From the NCBI GenBank assembly GCA_035362835.1, contig DAOSDY010000003.1:124001-188000 (forward strand): 64,000 nucleotides of DNA. The letters are read 5' to 3'. Under the pieces are notes generated by a model. The model was not told the DNA's origin, did not search any database, and saw only the letters and a list, made by a program, of their open reading frames with translations. Shown piece after piece: positions 9,702 through 19,317 of the stretch. This stretch comes from Melioribacteraceae bacterium. GTDB taxonomy: Bacteria > Bacteroidota > Ignavibacteria > Ignavibacteriales > Melioribacteraceae. How positions within the stretch are numbered: position 1 is the stretch's first letter; each line of letters opens with the position of its first letter. The position numbers were made by a program, and so were the translations under genes.

Positions 9702-10238
9702 TTAATTCGAGCAGTCCTGAACAGTTCTGATCAATTTACTAATATCAAAACCTTTATCGCCTGCTTTCTTAATTAACGAATTATAAATCTCTTCATCCAT
9801 TCTCGGTGTCCGGGAAAGAATCCACAAATATTTTCTGCTAGGTGTACCCACAATAGCATACTGGTAATTCTCTTCGTCAAGCTCTATCACCCAGTAATCG
9901 CCGCGGAAAGGCCAGAAGAATTGAACGCGGAGTTTTGCATTGTTACTCCCCTCAACAACAAATGCTTTTCCTGTTGCGTCGTCAAGTTCACCTTCTTTTA
10001 TGCATTTGTTGATTACACGGATTGTTGTAGAATCGATCAGTTCGTATTCTGCTGTGGTGCAGCTGCATCCTTCCTGCTGACTGAATGGAAGCCGCGCAAT
10101 TTCGTACCACTTGCCGAGGTAACGGTCGATATCAACCTTTTTAACAACATCAAGCGGAGGATAATTTGCCGCACTGCATCCGAAGAGGAGAATTATTGAA
10201 AGGAAGGATAGAGAGAATAAAGTAATATTTGTTTTCAC
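9702..10238 (-). CDS. blc: Bacterial lipocalin (Blc-like outer-membrane lipoprotein)
   Basis: 178 residues with a lipoprotein signal peptide: hydrophobic stretch, then lipobox LFGC, cleaved before Cys21. The lipocalin signature DIDRYLGKWYEIARLPF follows at once, and later GDYWVIELDEENYQYAIVG and the R-T-P-R-M motif near the C-terminus match Blc. The family binds lysophospholipids or fatty acids at the outer membrane, often under membrane stress. The start is GTG with a GAGG site five bases upstream. It lies 41 bases upstream of the GH38 gene on the same strand, so the two could share a transcript, but a functional link is not evident. Confidence 0.93.
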   Translation of the reverse strand: MKTNITLFSLSFLSIILLFGCSAANYPPLDVVKKVDIDRYLGKWYEIARLPFSQQEGCSCTTAEYELIDSTTIRVINKCIKEGELDDATGKAFVVEGSNNAKLRVQFFWPFRGDYWVIELDEENYQYAIVGTPSRKYLWILSRTPRMDEEIYNSLIKKAGDKGFDISKLIRTVQDCSN

Positions 10239-10282
10239 GTCAGCCTCGCGGATGAATGATCAAAATCCATTAATTAATAAAA

Positions 10283-10317
10283 CCGGATCCCGCGGATTCC
10301 CAGTATGCGGCATCCGG
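10283..10317 (-). terminator. Terminator after the S9 peptidase-DUF1232 pair
   Basis: Bases 10283-10293 pair with 10307-10317 (10 pairs and one C-C mismatch) around a 13-base loop. Read on the reverse strand the stem is followed by TTTTATTAATT, fitting intrinsic termination of the reverse operon that ends at 10341. Confidence 0.65.
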
Positions 10318-10340
10318 CATCAATCAATCGGATTAAAAGA

Positions 10341-10679
10341 TTATTCGTAATAGGGAATTAATTCACTTCCCATAAATTTCAGAACCGCTGTTACAACTCC
10401 TAGATCGTCCAGGTATCCGATCAACGGAGCGAGGTCCGGTACGGCATCAATAGGGCTTATAAAATAGATCAACGCACCAATAACAATCGACTTTCGGTAC
10501 CACGGAACATACTTGTCTCGCATGTAACGGTAGAGCGCTTTTATATCTTTTGCAAAGCTTATTTTTTTTCCCACCCGTTCAAGTTTTTCCCAGAGCCCTT
10601 CTTCAACCTCCTCCTGACCTTTTTCAACTTTGGAAGGAGAATCGTATTTCAGATCGAGATCATCAAGTTCGTAGTTCAT
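10341..10679 (-). CDS. DUF1232 (YkvA-like) membrane-associated protein
   Basis: 112 residues. The core FISPIDAVPDLAPLIGYLDDLGV is the DUF1232 signature, following a charged N-terminal half and an amphipathic or TM stretch (SIVIGALIYFI). The biochemical role of this family is not established. It starts nine bases after the S9 peptidase stop on the same strand, so the two are very likely co-transcribed. A hairpin terminator follows. Confidence 0.85.
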   Translation of the reverse strand: MNYELDDLDLKYDSPSKVEKGQEEVEEGLWEKLERVGKKISFAKDIKALYRYMRDKYVPWYRKSIVIGALIYFISPIDAVPDLAPLIGYLDDLGVVTAVLKFMGSELIPYYE

Positions 10680-10688
10680 TATTTATCC

Positions 10689-12722
10689 TTAATTTTTTTT
10701 GAATTGATTGAACCAGTCAAAAATTGTATTCCACCATAATCTTGAATTCTGCGGTTTTGTAACAAAATGCGATTCATCCGGGAAATAGAGAAATTTACTC
10801 GGTACATTTTTCCTCTGCAATGATGAGAATAATTCCATGGCCTGGCCTTCAGGCACTCGAAAATCGAATCCTCCGTGGATAACCAGCGTTGGGGTTTTAA
10901 AATTATCTGCTTTGCGGTGAGGCGACCATCTCTCGTACATTGCACGGTTCTCCCACGGTGTTCCTTTGAATTCCCATTCCGGGAACCACAATTCCTCGGT
11001 TGTACCCCACATGCTTTCAAGATTAAATACTCCGGCGTGCGAAACAAGCGCATTGAACCGGTCTGTACTGCCGAGTATCCAGTTGATCATATAACCGCCG
11101 TATGAAGCTCCCGCGGCAAAGGTGTTTTTAGGATCGATGAATTTAAAATTCTTCAACGCATAATCACATGCATTCATCAGGTCTTCATATACTTTACCAC
11201 CCCAGTCGCCCGAAATCTCGTCGGTAAATTTCTGTCCGTATCCGGTTGAACCCCGCGGATTGGGTGCAACAACCACATATCCCTTCGAAGCGAATAGCTG
11301 TGAGTTCCATCTGTAATGGAAATCATCGTTCCAGTGACCCTGAGGTCCGCCGTGTATAAGGAAGAGGAGCGGGTATTTCTTATCGGGATTGAAGAATGGA
11401 GGTTTAATAATTATTGACTGGACCTTTGCACCTGCTGCACCTTCGCTCCAGAATGAATTAAACTCACCGAACTCAATTTTACTCAACAATTCCTTGTTTA
11501 AGAAAGTGATCTGTTCAATTCCTCCGCCGTTTGTTTTGAGTGAGAAGATTTCATACGGCATGTTGTTGCGCTGACGCTTGAAATAAATCAATTGCCCGTC
11601 GGAAGTAATCGACATATCATTATTAATCCCTTCATTCAGGAAGAGAAGGTTTTCACCCGTAGATACGTCAAATCTGTAAATCGAATTATAGATTTGATTG
11701 GCGGCATCGTAATAAATATATTTTCCGTCGGGCGACCATAATATCTGTCCGACCGATATATCGAGTTTCCCGGTAAGATTTCTCAATTCACCGCTGCTTC
11801 TGTGATAAAGCATCAGGCTGTATTTATCTGCTTCGAAACCTGCTCGGGCCATCGAGCGGAATGCTATGTAGCTGCCGTTCGGCGAATAAACAGGCTGATT
11901 ATCATTCCCCGGACTTACGGAAATTTTTCTGTACTGGGTTGGTGAGTCCTTCTTAATGTCGGCTGCATTTATTAAATAGACTTCATTGTTCGTGCTCGTT
12001 GCGAGAACTTTATCAGGATTCATTACAAATGCAATCTCCTTACCGTCCGGAGAAATCGTGTAATCCTGACTGCTTCCCAGGTCAACAGGCGGGCAATCGG
12101 ATTTCGAGCCGAGCATCAGGTCTGCATATTCTTTTGTCTGAACGTCATAAATGAAAACGTGACTTCGCTTATCGCCGCGCCAGTCGTTGAATGTCCGGTA
12201 CATCAGCTCTGTAAAAATCTTCGCTTTTACTTTGCTTTCCTCGGCATCCTTATCTTTCTTTTCATTGCATTCCTGAGTTGTGCAATCCGGATATACTGAA
12301 GAGACAAATAGAATTTTATTACCGTCCTTCGACCAGACAACTCCGGAAGCACCCGTGTAAATGTTTGTCAGCTGAAGATCATTTTTACCTTCGTAATCAC
12401 AAGTCCAGATCTGTCCTTTCATCTGGTAGCTAATCGATTTGCCGTCAGGCAGAAACTTCGGAGAGCTTTCGTTAGCTTCAGAGTTTTTTAGCGGGCGGAG
12501 ATTTTTTCCGTCCTGATCTATCAGCCAGATATCGGAATTGCCTTTGTTTGAATCCATGCTGTAAGCTGTAACCGCAAATGCAATTGTCTTACCGTCGGGC
12601 GATACATCATATCCTCCGATCCTTTTCATATTCCATAAATCTTCTACGGTCATCGGCCTTTTCTGTGCGAAGAGTGAAAGCCCGGTTACAAATAATAGAA
12701 CTAATAAGAGAGTCTTTTTCAT
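10689..12722 (-). CDS. S9 family prolyl oligopeptidase-type peptidase, exported
   Basis: 677 residues with signal peptide ending LSLFAQK. Residues about 25-420 carry repeated WSPDGKYIYY/SPDGKEIAF-type beta-propeller blades (TolB/WD40-like), followed by an alpha/beta hydrolase domain. The triad is readable: Ser540 in GASYGGYM, Asp620 in GGFDFRVP and His652 in DESHFV. The architecture matches acylaminoacyl-peptidase/dipeptidyl-peptidase-like S9 enzymes, which cut short peptides in the periplasm. It is followed nine bases later by a DUF1232 gene. The insertion with KEYADLMLG after a charged Lys/Asp stretch (about 165-200) is normal for this branch. Confidence 0.94.
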   Translation of the reverse strand: MKKTLLLVLLFVTGLSLFAQKRPMTVEDLWNMKRIGGYDVSPDGKTIAFAVTAYSMDSNKGNSDIWLIDQDGKNLRPLKNSEANESSPKFLPDGKSISYQMKGQIWTCDYEGKNDLQLTNIYTGASGVVWSKDGNKILFVSSVYPDCTTQECNEKKDKDAEESKVKAKIFTELMYRTFNDWRGDKRSHVFIYDVQTKEYADLMLGSKSDCPPVDLGSSQDYTISPDGKEIAFVMNPDKVLATSTNNEVYLINAADIKKDSPTQYRKISVSPGNDNQPVYSPNGSYIAFRSMARAGFEADKYSLMLYHRSSGELRNLTGKLDISVGQILWSPDGKYIYYDAANQIYNSIYRFDVSTGENLLFLNEGINNDMSITSDGQLIYFKRQRNNMPYEIFSLKTNGGGIEQITFLNKELLSKIEFGEFNSFWSEGAAGAKVQSIIIKPPFFNPDKKYPLLFLIHGGPQGHWNDDFHYRWNSQLFASKGYVVVAPNPRGSTGYGQKFTDEISGDWGGKVYEDLMNACDYALKNFKFIDPKNTFAAGASYGGYMINWILGSTDRFNALVSHAGVFNLESMWGTTEELWFPEWEFKGTPWENRAMYERWSPHRKADNFKTPTLVIHGGFDFRVPEGQAMELFSSLQRKNVPSKFLYFPDESHFVTKPQNSRLWWNTIFDWFNQFKKN

Positions 12723-12938
12723 TGGAATCCTCAGATGGTTTTTATTTCAGGTGTAAATTATAAAAAGAGGAGGGGAAATTAAAGAGAATTGGAATTGAAT
12801 AAATCTAAAACACAAATCACATATGAAAACTTCAGATAGACTTTAGTAAATACTTACGCTAAATTTCATGTGTAAAATGAGCAATATGAACAGATTGTTT
12901 TTGTCAGGAACAATTATTAATAACAAACAGGAGAGTTT

Positions 12939-13481
12939 ATGAAATCAAAAACACTAATTCTTTTCTTATTATTTGCTTTTTATCAGACCGGATTCGGTCA
13001 GTTCGAAGCTTCAAAAAGCTATGCAGGTCCATCCCTGGGTTTATCGTTTCTTGGCTCTACTTTTCAGTTAGGATTGAATTATGAATATGGAATGCCTCTT
13101 TCAGCTATCGGAATGTCCGGTCCCGGAAAAATCGGCGTAGGCGGACTTTTCAGGTATTGGAGCTACAGCGAAGGATTTGGAACCGGAGAATGGAGTTACA
13201 CTAATATTCTGGTCGGTGCTCAGGGCAATTATCACTTTGCGCTCGATAACCGGATGTGGGACCCATATCTAGGGCTTGTTTTAGCTTACAATATCGCATC
13301 GGTTAAATGGGAAGGTGTAAAAGGATTTGGATGGGCAGATAGAAGTGCCGGCGGATTCTGGCTCGGTCTGCATGGCGGGGTACGTTATTTCTTCACCCCG
13401 AAGACTGCCTTAAATCTTAGGTTCGGTTTCGGTACACTTGATTATGGTGCGTTAGAGATCGGTGTCGATTTCCAATTATAA
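12939..13481 (+). CDS. Outer-membrane beta-barrel protein, small
   Basis: 180 residues with a signal peptide (cleavage near GFGQFEA). The rest alternates aromatic/hydrophobic and polar residues with Gly-rich turns and ends in a typical barrel strand, ALEIGVDFQL. This suggests an 8-stranded OmpA/opacity-like barrel. No enzymatic motif is visible. A good ribosome site, CAGGAGAG, lies just before the ATG. The gene is monocistronic, followed by a hairpin at 13497-13520. Its ligand or role cannot be read. Confidence 0.75.
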   Translation: MKSKTLILFLLFAFYQTGFGQFEASKSYAGPSLGLSFLGSTFQLGLNYEYGMPLSAIGMSGPGKIGVGGLFRYWSYSEGFGTGEWSYTNILVGAQGNYHFALDNRMWDPYLGLVLAYNIASVKWEGVKGFGWADRSAGGFWLGLHGGVRYFFTPKTALNLRFGFGTLDYGALEIGVDFQL

Positions 13482-13496
13482 TTTTAATGTAATTAT

Positions 13497-13520
13497 GAGG
13501 CCCGGATAACGCCGGGCTTC
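13497..13520 (+). terminator. Intrinsic terminator after barrel gene
   Basis: Nine-base-pair stem (13497-13505 with 13512-13520) around ATAACG, followed by TTTATC. It lies 16 bases after the barrel gene stop and separates it from leuS. Confidence 0.75.
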
Positions 13521-13614
13521 TTTATCAATTAAATAAATCCTTTCTAATTCATTCTTGATAACCCCCATCAATTTGCCTAATTTTGGCTACATTTTTATAA
13601 ATTTAATGAGAATT

Positions 13615-16068
13615 ATGAAATATCCATTCCGGGAAATTGAATCCAGCTGGCAGAAGTTTTGGGAAGAAAGGGAAGTCTATAAAACCGACCTTTCCAAAAA
13701 AGAAAAAAAGATTTACTGCCTTGTAATGTTTATTTATCCCTCAGCCGCAAAAATGCATATAGGTCACTGGTACAATTATGGTCCCACCGATTCATGGGCC
13801 CGTTATAGAAAGTTGAAAGGTTTTAATGTCTTCGAACCGATCGGTTATGATGCATTCGGTCTTCCGGCAGAAAATTATGCAATAAAAACCGGTATCCACC
13901 CGCAGGACAGTACCCTTCAGAATATTAATGATATCCGTGTTATGGTAAAACATATGGGCGGTATGTACGATTGGAATTCGGAATTAATGACTTGCGTTCC
14001 GGAATATTACCGCTGGAATCAGTGGCTCTTTCTTCAACTCTACAAAAAGGGTCTGGCCTACAGAAAGAATGCGCCCGTTAACTGGTGCCCATCCTGCCAG
14101 ACAGTATTAGCGCGTGAGCAGGTATTAAACGACGGATCATGTGAGCGTTGCAGCACTACAGTTATTCAGAAAAATTTAACTCAGTGGTTCTTCAAGATTA
14201 CAGATTATGCCGAAGAACTTCTTGATGGATTGAATAAAATCGACTGGCCTGAAAAAACTAAAACAATGCAATTAAACTGGATCGGAAAAAGCATCGGCGC
14301 GGAAGTCGATTTTTCCATTTCAGGTTCCGACGAGAAAATAAAAATTTTTACTACTCGCCCCGATACTCTGTTCGGTGCAACATATATGGTCCTTGCGCCA
14401 GAGCATCCTCTTGTTGATGCATTAACTACTTCGGAGAATAAACTGAAAGTTGAAGAATACCGCGATTCAATTAAATCAATGACCGAAATCGACCGGACGT
14501 CAACCGTAAAAGAAAAAACCGGAGTGTTTACAGGTGCCTATGCCGTTAACCCGGTAACGAATAAAAATATTCCGATCTGGATTGCAGACTATGTTCTAAT
14601 GACTTATGGTACCGGAGCTATCATGGCTGTTCCGGGACAGGATGAAAGGGACTGGGAATTTGCCGAGAAATTTGATCTGCCTATTATAAGAACTGTTGAA
14701 CCATCAGAAGGATTTGAAGGGAAAGCATTTACCGGAGACGGACCTGCGATTAACAGCGATTTTCTGAATGGTCTTTATGTTGAAGACGCAAAGAAAAAAA
14801 TTATTGAGTGGCTTGAAGACAAAGGAATTGGAAAGCATACTGTAAATTACCGTTTACGCGACTGGCTTATATCCCGTCAGCGATACTGGGGTACACCGAT
14901 TCCAATAATTCATTGTGATAAATGCGGACAGGTTCCTGTGCCGGAAGATCAGCTTCCGGTTGTACTTCCATACGATGTAAACTTTAAACCTGATGGCGGA
15001 TCGCCGCTCGCTAGCAATTCAGAATTTGTTACTACTAATTGCCCGGTCTGCGGATCTCCTGCTAAACGGGATGTCGATACAATGGATACGTTTGTAGATT
15101 CATCCTGGTATTACCTCCGCTATCTTAACCCGAAATATGATAAGGGAATGTTTGATCCAGAATTGGGTAAAGCATGGACTCCGGTGGATACATACGTCGG
15201 CGGTGCCGAGCATGCCGTTATGCACCTCTTGTACGCCCGATTCATCCATAAATTCCTGCGCGATATCGGACTGGTTAACAGCGACGAGCCTTTTCAGAAA
15301 CTGATTCATCAGGGCACTATTACAAATCTTGGCGCTAAAATGTCGAAGTCGAAAGGGAACGTTGTGGATCCCAATCAGTTTGTTGATGAATACGGGGCGG
15401 ATGTTTTCAGAATGTATATGATGTTTATGGGCCCTTATGAGCTCGGCGGCGACTGGAGCGATAAAGGTATTGTTGGAGTTGACAGGTTTGTGCAGAGAAC
15501 TTATTCGCTCTTCAGTTCGCATCAGAATTTTTCCGTCGTTCATCCTTCTGCAAAGAAATACGAACTTGCGCAGCTCAGCGAAATTGAAAAAACCATCTAC
15601 AGAAAAGTAAACCAGACTATGGAAAAGGTTGAAATAGAGGTTGAACATTTCAGATTTAATACCGCCGTTGCGGCTCTGATGGAACTTATTAATGAATTAA
15701 AATCGTTGGATGAATGCAGGAACGATCTTAAAACTTTTGCTCTCGAACGCTTTGCTGTTCTCATAGCACCTCTTGCGCCTCATCTCGGGGAGGAATGCTG
15801 GAAACTGCTCGGTAATTCGAAATCGCTCTTTGAAGCCCCTGTCTGGTTTGATCTGGATAAATCGGCACTTGTAGAGGACAAAGTCAATATTGCTGTCCAG
15901 GTGAACGGAAAGCTAAGAGCTACGATTGAAGCTGCAAATAATTCCAGTAAGGAAACAGTTTCTGCGATAGCTAAAAACGACGAGAGGATTCTGAAGTATA
16001 TTCAGGATAAGGAAATAATCAAGGAAATATTCGTACCTAATAAAATTTATAACATTGTAATAAAATAA
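13615..16068 (+). CDS. leuS: Leucyl-tRNA synthetase
   Basis: Charges tRNA-Leu. From the chosen ATG the product is 817 residues and begins with MKYPFREIE, the usual start of bacterial LeuRS; an in-frame ATG lies three codons upstream and an open frame extends to 13555. The class I HIGH motif is at residues 48-51 and KMSKS at 575-579. A zinc-type CPSC...CERC pair lies after residue 140. The large insertion at about 220-400 is the CP1 editing domain (TTRPDTLFGATY, GTGAIMAVPGQDERD). The C-terminal anticodon-binding part ends with the VQVNGKLRATIE domain. serS follows after 100 bases. Confidence 0.98.
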   Translation: MKYPFREIESSWQKFWEEREVYKTDLSKKEKKIYCLVMFIYPSAAKMHIGHWYNYGPTDSWARYRKLKGFNVFEPIGYDAFGLPAENYAIKTGIHPQDSTLQNINDIRVMVKHMGGMYDWNSELMTCVPEYYRWNQWLFLQLYKKGLAYRKNAPVNWCPSCQTVLAREQVLNDGSCERCSTTVIQKNLTQWFFKITDYAEELLDGLNKIDWPEKTKTMQLNWIGKSIGAEVDFSISGSDEKIKIFTTRPDTLFGATYMVLAPEHPLVDALTTSENKLKVEEYRDSIKSMTEIDRTSTVKEKTGVFTGAYAVNPVTNKNIPIWIADYVLMTYGTGAIMAVPGQDERDWEFAEKFDLPIIRTVEPSEGFEGKAFTGDGPAINSDFLNGLYVEDAKKKIIEWLEDKGIGKHTVNYRLRDWLISRQRYWGTPIPIIHCDKCGQVPVPEDQLPVVLPYDVNFKPDGGSPLASNSEFVTTNCPVCGSPAKRDVDTMDTFVDSSWYYLRYLNPKYDKGMFDPELGKAWTPVDTYVGGAEHAVMHLLYARFIHKFLRDIGLVNSDEPFQKLIHQGTITNLGAKMSKSKGNVVDPNQFVDEYGADVFRMYMMFMGPYELGGDWSDKGIVGVDRFVQRTYSLFSSHQNFSVVHPSAKKYELAQLSEIEKTIYRKVNQTMEKVEIEVEHFRFNTAVAALMELINELKSLDECRNDLKTFALERFAVLIAPLAPHLGEECWKLLGNSKSLFEAPVWFDLDKSALVEDKVNIAVQVNGKLRATIEAANNSSKETVSAIAKNDERILKYIQDKEIIKEIFVPNKIYNIVIK

Positions 16069-16168
16069 AATCCGTTTGAATCCTTTTAATTTGCGTCATC
16101 CGCGTTTTATCAATTTTACAAGGTTGGGCAGAGAAACAGGGTAGAGCTGGTAAATCAAAGAGGAAAAT

Positions 16169-17446
16169 ATGCTTGATGTAAAATTTATTCGTGAAAATCC
16201 GGATCTTGTACGGCAGGGTCTGGCAAATAAAAATGCCAGGGATATTGTTAGTGAAATAATTAAACTCGACGAGCAGAGAAGATCGCTGATTGCCAGGACG
16301 GAGGATCTTAAAGCAAAAAAGAATCAGGTCTCCGCACAGATACCAAAATTTAAAAAAGAAGGAAAAGACACATCTGAAATTTTTGCAGAAATGAAATTGG
16401 TTGGCGATGAGATTGCACTGCTCGACACCCAATTACGCGATATTGAAAATGAGATTGATGATATTCTCCGAAATACTCCTAATCTGGCTCATTCCTCAGT
16501 ACCCGTTGGCAAATCTGCCGAAGATAACGTGGAAGTGCGTCAATGGCTTCCTGAAGGTTTTTCATTCAAAAATGATTTTAAAGTTCTTGACCATGTTGAA
16601 CTCGGGAAAAAATTACAGCTCCTCGATTTTGAAAGGGGCACTAAAATTAGCGGATCCGGATTTCCGCTTTACACAGGTAAAGGAGCTACACTTGAACGTG
16701 CGCTTATCAATTTTATGCTCGATTATCATCTCCATCATCACGGATACAGCGAGATTTTTCCTCCTGTACTTGTTAACAGGGAATCGATGAAAGGAACCGG
16801 CCAGATTCCTAAAATGGAAGAGGATATGTACTTCATAGAGAAGGACGGATTATATCCGATCCCCACCGCTGAAGTCCCGATTACAAATATTCACCGGGAT
16901 GAAATTCTTACTGAAAAGGAACTGCCCGTTAAATATGTCGGCTATTCTCCATGTTTCCGTAGGGAAGCTGGATCCTACGGAAAGGAATCGAAAGGATTTT
17001 TACGCGTGCATCAGTTTAATAAAGTAGAGATGGTTAAATTTGCAAAACCGGAAAACTCTTATGATGAACTCGAATCGATGGTAAATGATGCAGAGGATAT
17101 TCTCAAAGCGCTGAATGTACCGTACAGAATTCTTATGTTGTGCACAGGCGACCTGAGCTTTTCTGCGGCTAAATGTTACGACATTGAGACGTGGTCTCCT
17201 GCCGAGAACAAATGGCTTGAAGCTTCTTCATGCAGCAACTTCGAAGCATTTCAGGCACGAAGAGCGAACATCCGGTTTAGAAGAGAGGAAACAAAAAAAC
17301 CGGAATTTATTCATACTCTTAACGGATCGGGTCTTGCAACAAGCAGGTTGATGGTTTCTCTGCTGGAGAATAATCAAACTCCGGAAGGTAAAGTGATCGT
17401 TCCAAAAGTTCTACAGAAATATACAGGTTTCGAAATTATCGGTTGA
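16169..17446 (+). CDS. serS: Seryl-tRNA synthetase
   Basis: 425 residues, the normal bacterial length. The first ~110 residues form the coiled-coil tRNA-binding arm (long Lys/Glu/Ala heptads, RTEDLKAKKNQVSAQIP). The class II catalytic core follows, with motif 2 around YSPCFRREAGSYGKESKGFLRVHQF and motif 3 in TLNGSGLATSRLMVSLLENNQ. It charges tRNA-Ser and possibly tRNA-Sec. The ATG is preceded by AGAGGAAA. It lies downstream of leuS on the same strand. Confidence 0.98.
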   Translation: MLDVKFIRENPDLVRQGLANKNARDIVSEIIKLDEQRRSLIARTEDLKAKKNQVSAQIPKFKKEGKDTSEIFAEMKLVGDEIALLDTQLRDIENEIDDILRNTPNLAHSSVPVGKSAEDNVEVRQWLPEGFSFKNDFKVLDHVELGKKLQLLDFERGTKISGSGFPLYTGKGATLERALINFMLDYHLHHHGYSEIFPPVLVNRESMKGTGQIPKMEEDMYFIEKDGLYPIPTAEVPITNIHRDEILTEKELPVKYVGYSPCFRREAGSYGKESKGFLRVHQFNKVEMVKFAKPENSYDELESMVNDAEDILKALNVPYRILMLCTGDLSFSAAKCYDIETWSPAENKWLEASSCSNFEAFQARRANIRFRREETKKPEFIHTLNGSGLATSRLMVSLLENNQTPEGKVIVPKVLQKYTGFEIIG

Positions 17447-17563
17447 TTCTCATTCAGATCAGTTCTTAAAAAGCTGTGCGGTATTTCCCGGTCAGGGTAT
17501 TTAGAAATACCTATAATACTTTCAACGAATCGGCGGAATTAAAAGAAAGGACTCTATTTCGTC

Positions 17564-19315
17564 TTGTTCAGAAATTTATTTCACCTCAAAAAATATTTTG
17601 TCCGTTACAAAAAGTCTTTTATGCTCGGGATAGTTTTTATCCTCTTCTCAAATTTTGGACAGGTCTACATTCCTCAGCTGGTTAAGCAGGGAATTAATGT
17701 AATCGATTCAGGAGTAGACGACGGCTCTGTCCTGAAATTTGTAATTCTGATAGTAATCACATCTCTTATTGCCGGAATTTTCAGATTTCTGATACGTCAA
17801 ACCATAATCGTAACTTCCTGGAAAATAGCGAACGACCTCCGTTACGATTTCTGGGGTCACCTTCAAAAACTTCCGTTAAGATTCTATCAGAATAATTCCA
17901 CCGGCAATATTATGTCCCATGCTACTAACGATATTAATGCGGTTAGAAGTTTTGTCGGGCCGTCGGTGATGTATACAATCGATAACGGTACAAAATTTCT
18001 GCTCGTATTTATAATAATGGTTTCGATGAATCCGCTCCTAACTCTCTATGCGCTGCTTCCATCTCCTTTCATGTCCCTTGTTGTTTATCTTGTTATGAGC
18101 CGTGTCCATGCAAAGTATACCAGGATTCAGGAGAAATTTGCCGATCTGACGGCGCGCGCCCAGGAGAATTTTTCTGGAATAAGGGTTGTCAAATCATATA
18201 TCCGGGAGGAATATGAAATTGATAATTATAAGAAAGAAAGCGATGAATATCTGAACCGTAAGATGGATCTCGTGAAGCTGCAGGCAATGTTTATCCCTGT
18301 CTTCTCAATCATTGCAGGACTTTCGTTCATAATTGTTTTGTGGGCAGGCGGCTCACAAATGATAGAAGGTAATTTTACAATCGGCGAGCTGGTTGCTTTT
18401 TATGCCTACCTCGGAATGCTTATCTGGCCTATGATCTCTTTCGGTTGGGTTGCAACTATGATTCAGCAGGCCGAGGCCAGTATGAAGCGCCTAATGAAAA
18501 TTTTTAATGAACCTTATGAAATTGACGATTCTCCCAAAACAGATAATGCCATAGCCGATATAAAAGGGGAAATCGAGTTTAAAAATGTTTCCTTCAGGTA
18601 TGGCGGCAATCTTCCCCTGGTTCTCGATGGTATCAGTTTCAAAATTGAACAGGGCCGCACTGTTGCTTTTATCGGCCAGACGGGTACCGGAAAGACTTCT
18701 CTTGTAAATCTGATTCCGCGATTCTATGATGCTACAGACGGGGAAATATTTATCGACGGAATAGATATTAAAAGAATACCTCTGGAAACGATTAGAAGAA
18801 GAATCGGAATGGTTCCCCAGGAGAATTTCCTTTTTTCGGATACTCTCGGAAATAATGTTGTTTACGGACTCGATAAATCCGATCCGGAAAGAATCCGGAT
18901 CGCTTCAGAAATTGCTCAGTTGTCCAAGGATGTGGAGAATTTCCCGAAAGGATTCGAAACAATTCTTGGTGAACGCGGAATTACTCTTTCAGGAGGACAG
19001 AAGCAAAGATCTTCCCTTGCACGTGCGCTTGCAATCGATCCTAAAATTCTGATACTCGACGACTCCCTCTCCGCCGTTGATACGAATACTGAGGAGGAGA
19101 TACTTAAAAGACTGAAAGTATTTATGAAAAACAGAACCAGCATCATTATCAGTCATAGAATCTCTACCGTTAAAGACTCGGATAAAATACTCGTTCTTCA
19201 CAACGGTAAAATAGCAGAAGAGGGAACACATGAAGAACTCGTAGCGCTTAAAGGGATCTATGCCGATCTTCACAGAAGGCAATTACTCGAAGAAGAACTT
19301 TCGGTTATGGAATAA
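17564..19315 (+). CDS. ABC exporter half-transporter with degenerate ATPase site
   Basis: 583 residues: six TM segments (about 20-310) and a nucleotide-binding domain. Walker A is GQTGTGKTS (Lys377) and the signature is canonical LSGGQ. The Walker B motif reads ILILDD, with Asp500 where the catalytic Glu is expected. This Glu-to-Asp change is typical of one subunit of heterodimeric exporters such as TM287/288. The start is a TTG with AAAGGA 13 bases upstream; it gives the expected N-terminal amphipathic LKKYFVRYKK before TM1, whereas the first ATG (19 codons later) would remove it. The partner gene begins three bases after the stop. Substrate may be lipid or drug; unknown. Confidence 0.92.
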   Translation: MFRNLFHLKKYFVRYKKSFMLGIVFILFSNFGQVYIPQLVKQGINVIDSGVDDGSVLKFVILIVITSLIAGIFRFLIRQTIIVTSWKIANDLRYDFWGHLQKLPLRFYQNNSTGNIMSHATNDINAVRSFVGPSVMYTIDNGTKFLLVFIIMVSMNPLLTLYALLPSPFMSLVVYLVMSRVHAKYTRIQEKFADLTARAQENFSGIRVVKSYIREEYEIDNYKKESDEYLNRKMDLVKLQAMFIPVFSIIAGLSFIIVLWAGGSQMIEGNFTIGELVAFYAYLGMLIWPMISFGWVATMIQQAEASMKRLMKIFNEPYEIDDSPKTDNAIADIKGEIEFKNVSFRYGGNLPLVLDGISFKIEQGRTVAFIGQTGTGKTSLVNLIPRFYDATDGEIFIDGIDIKRIPLETIRRRIGMVPQENFLFSDTLGNNVVYGLDKSDPERIRIASEIAQLSKDVENFPKGFETILGERGITLSGGQKQRSSLARALAIDPKILILDDSLSAVDTNTEEEILKRLKVFMKNRTSIIISHRISTVKDSDKILVLHNGKIAEEGTHEELVALKGIYADLHRRQLLEEELSVME

Positions 19316-19317
19316 CT

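Noticed and set aside
15100..15648. 182-residue reverse open frame inside leuS
   Set aside because: Antisense to the conserved synthetase core including KMSKS; no motif of its own.
17476..17685. 69-residue forward open frame at the start of the first ABC gene
   Set aside because: It overlaps the ABC N-terminus in another frame and has no recognisable product.
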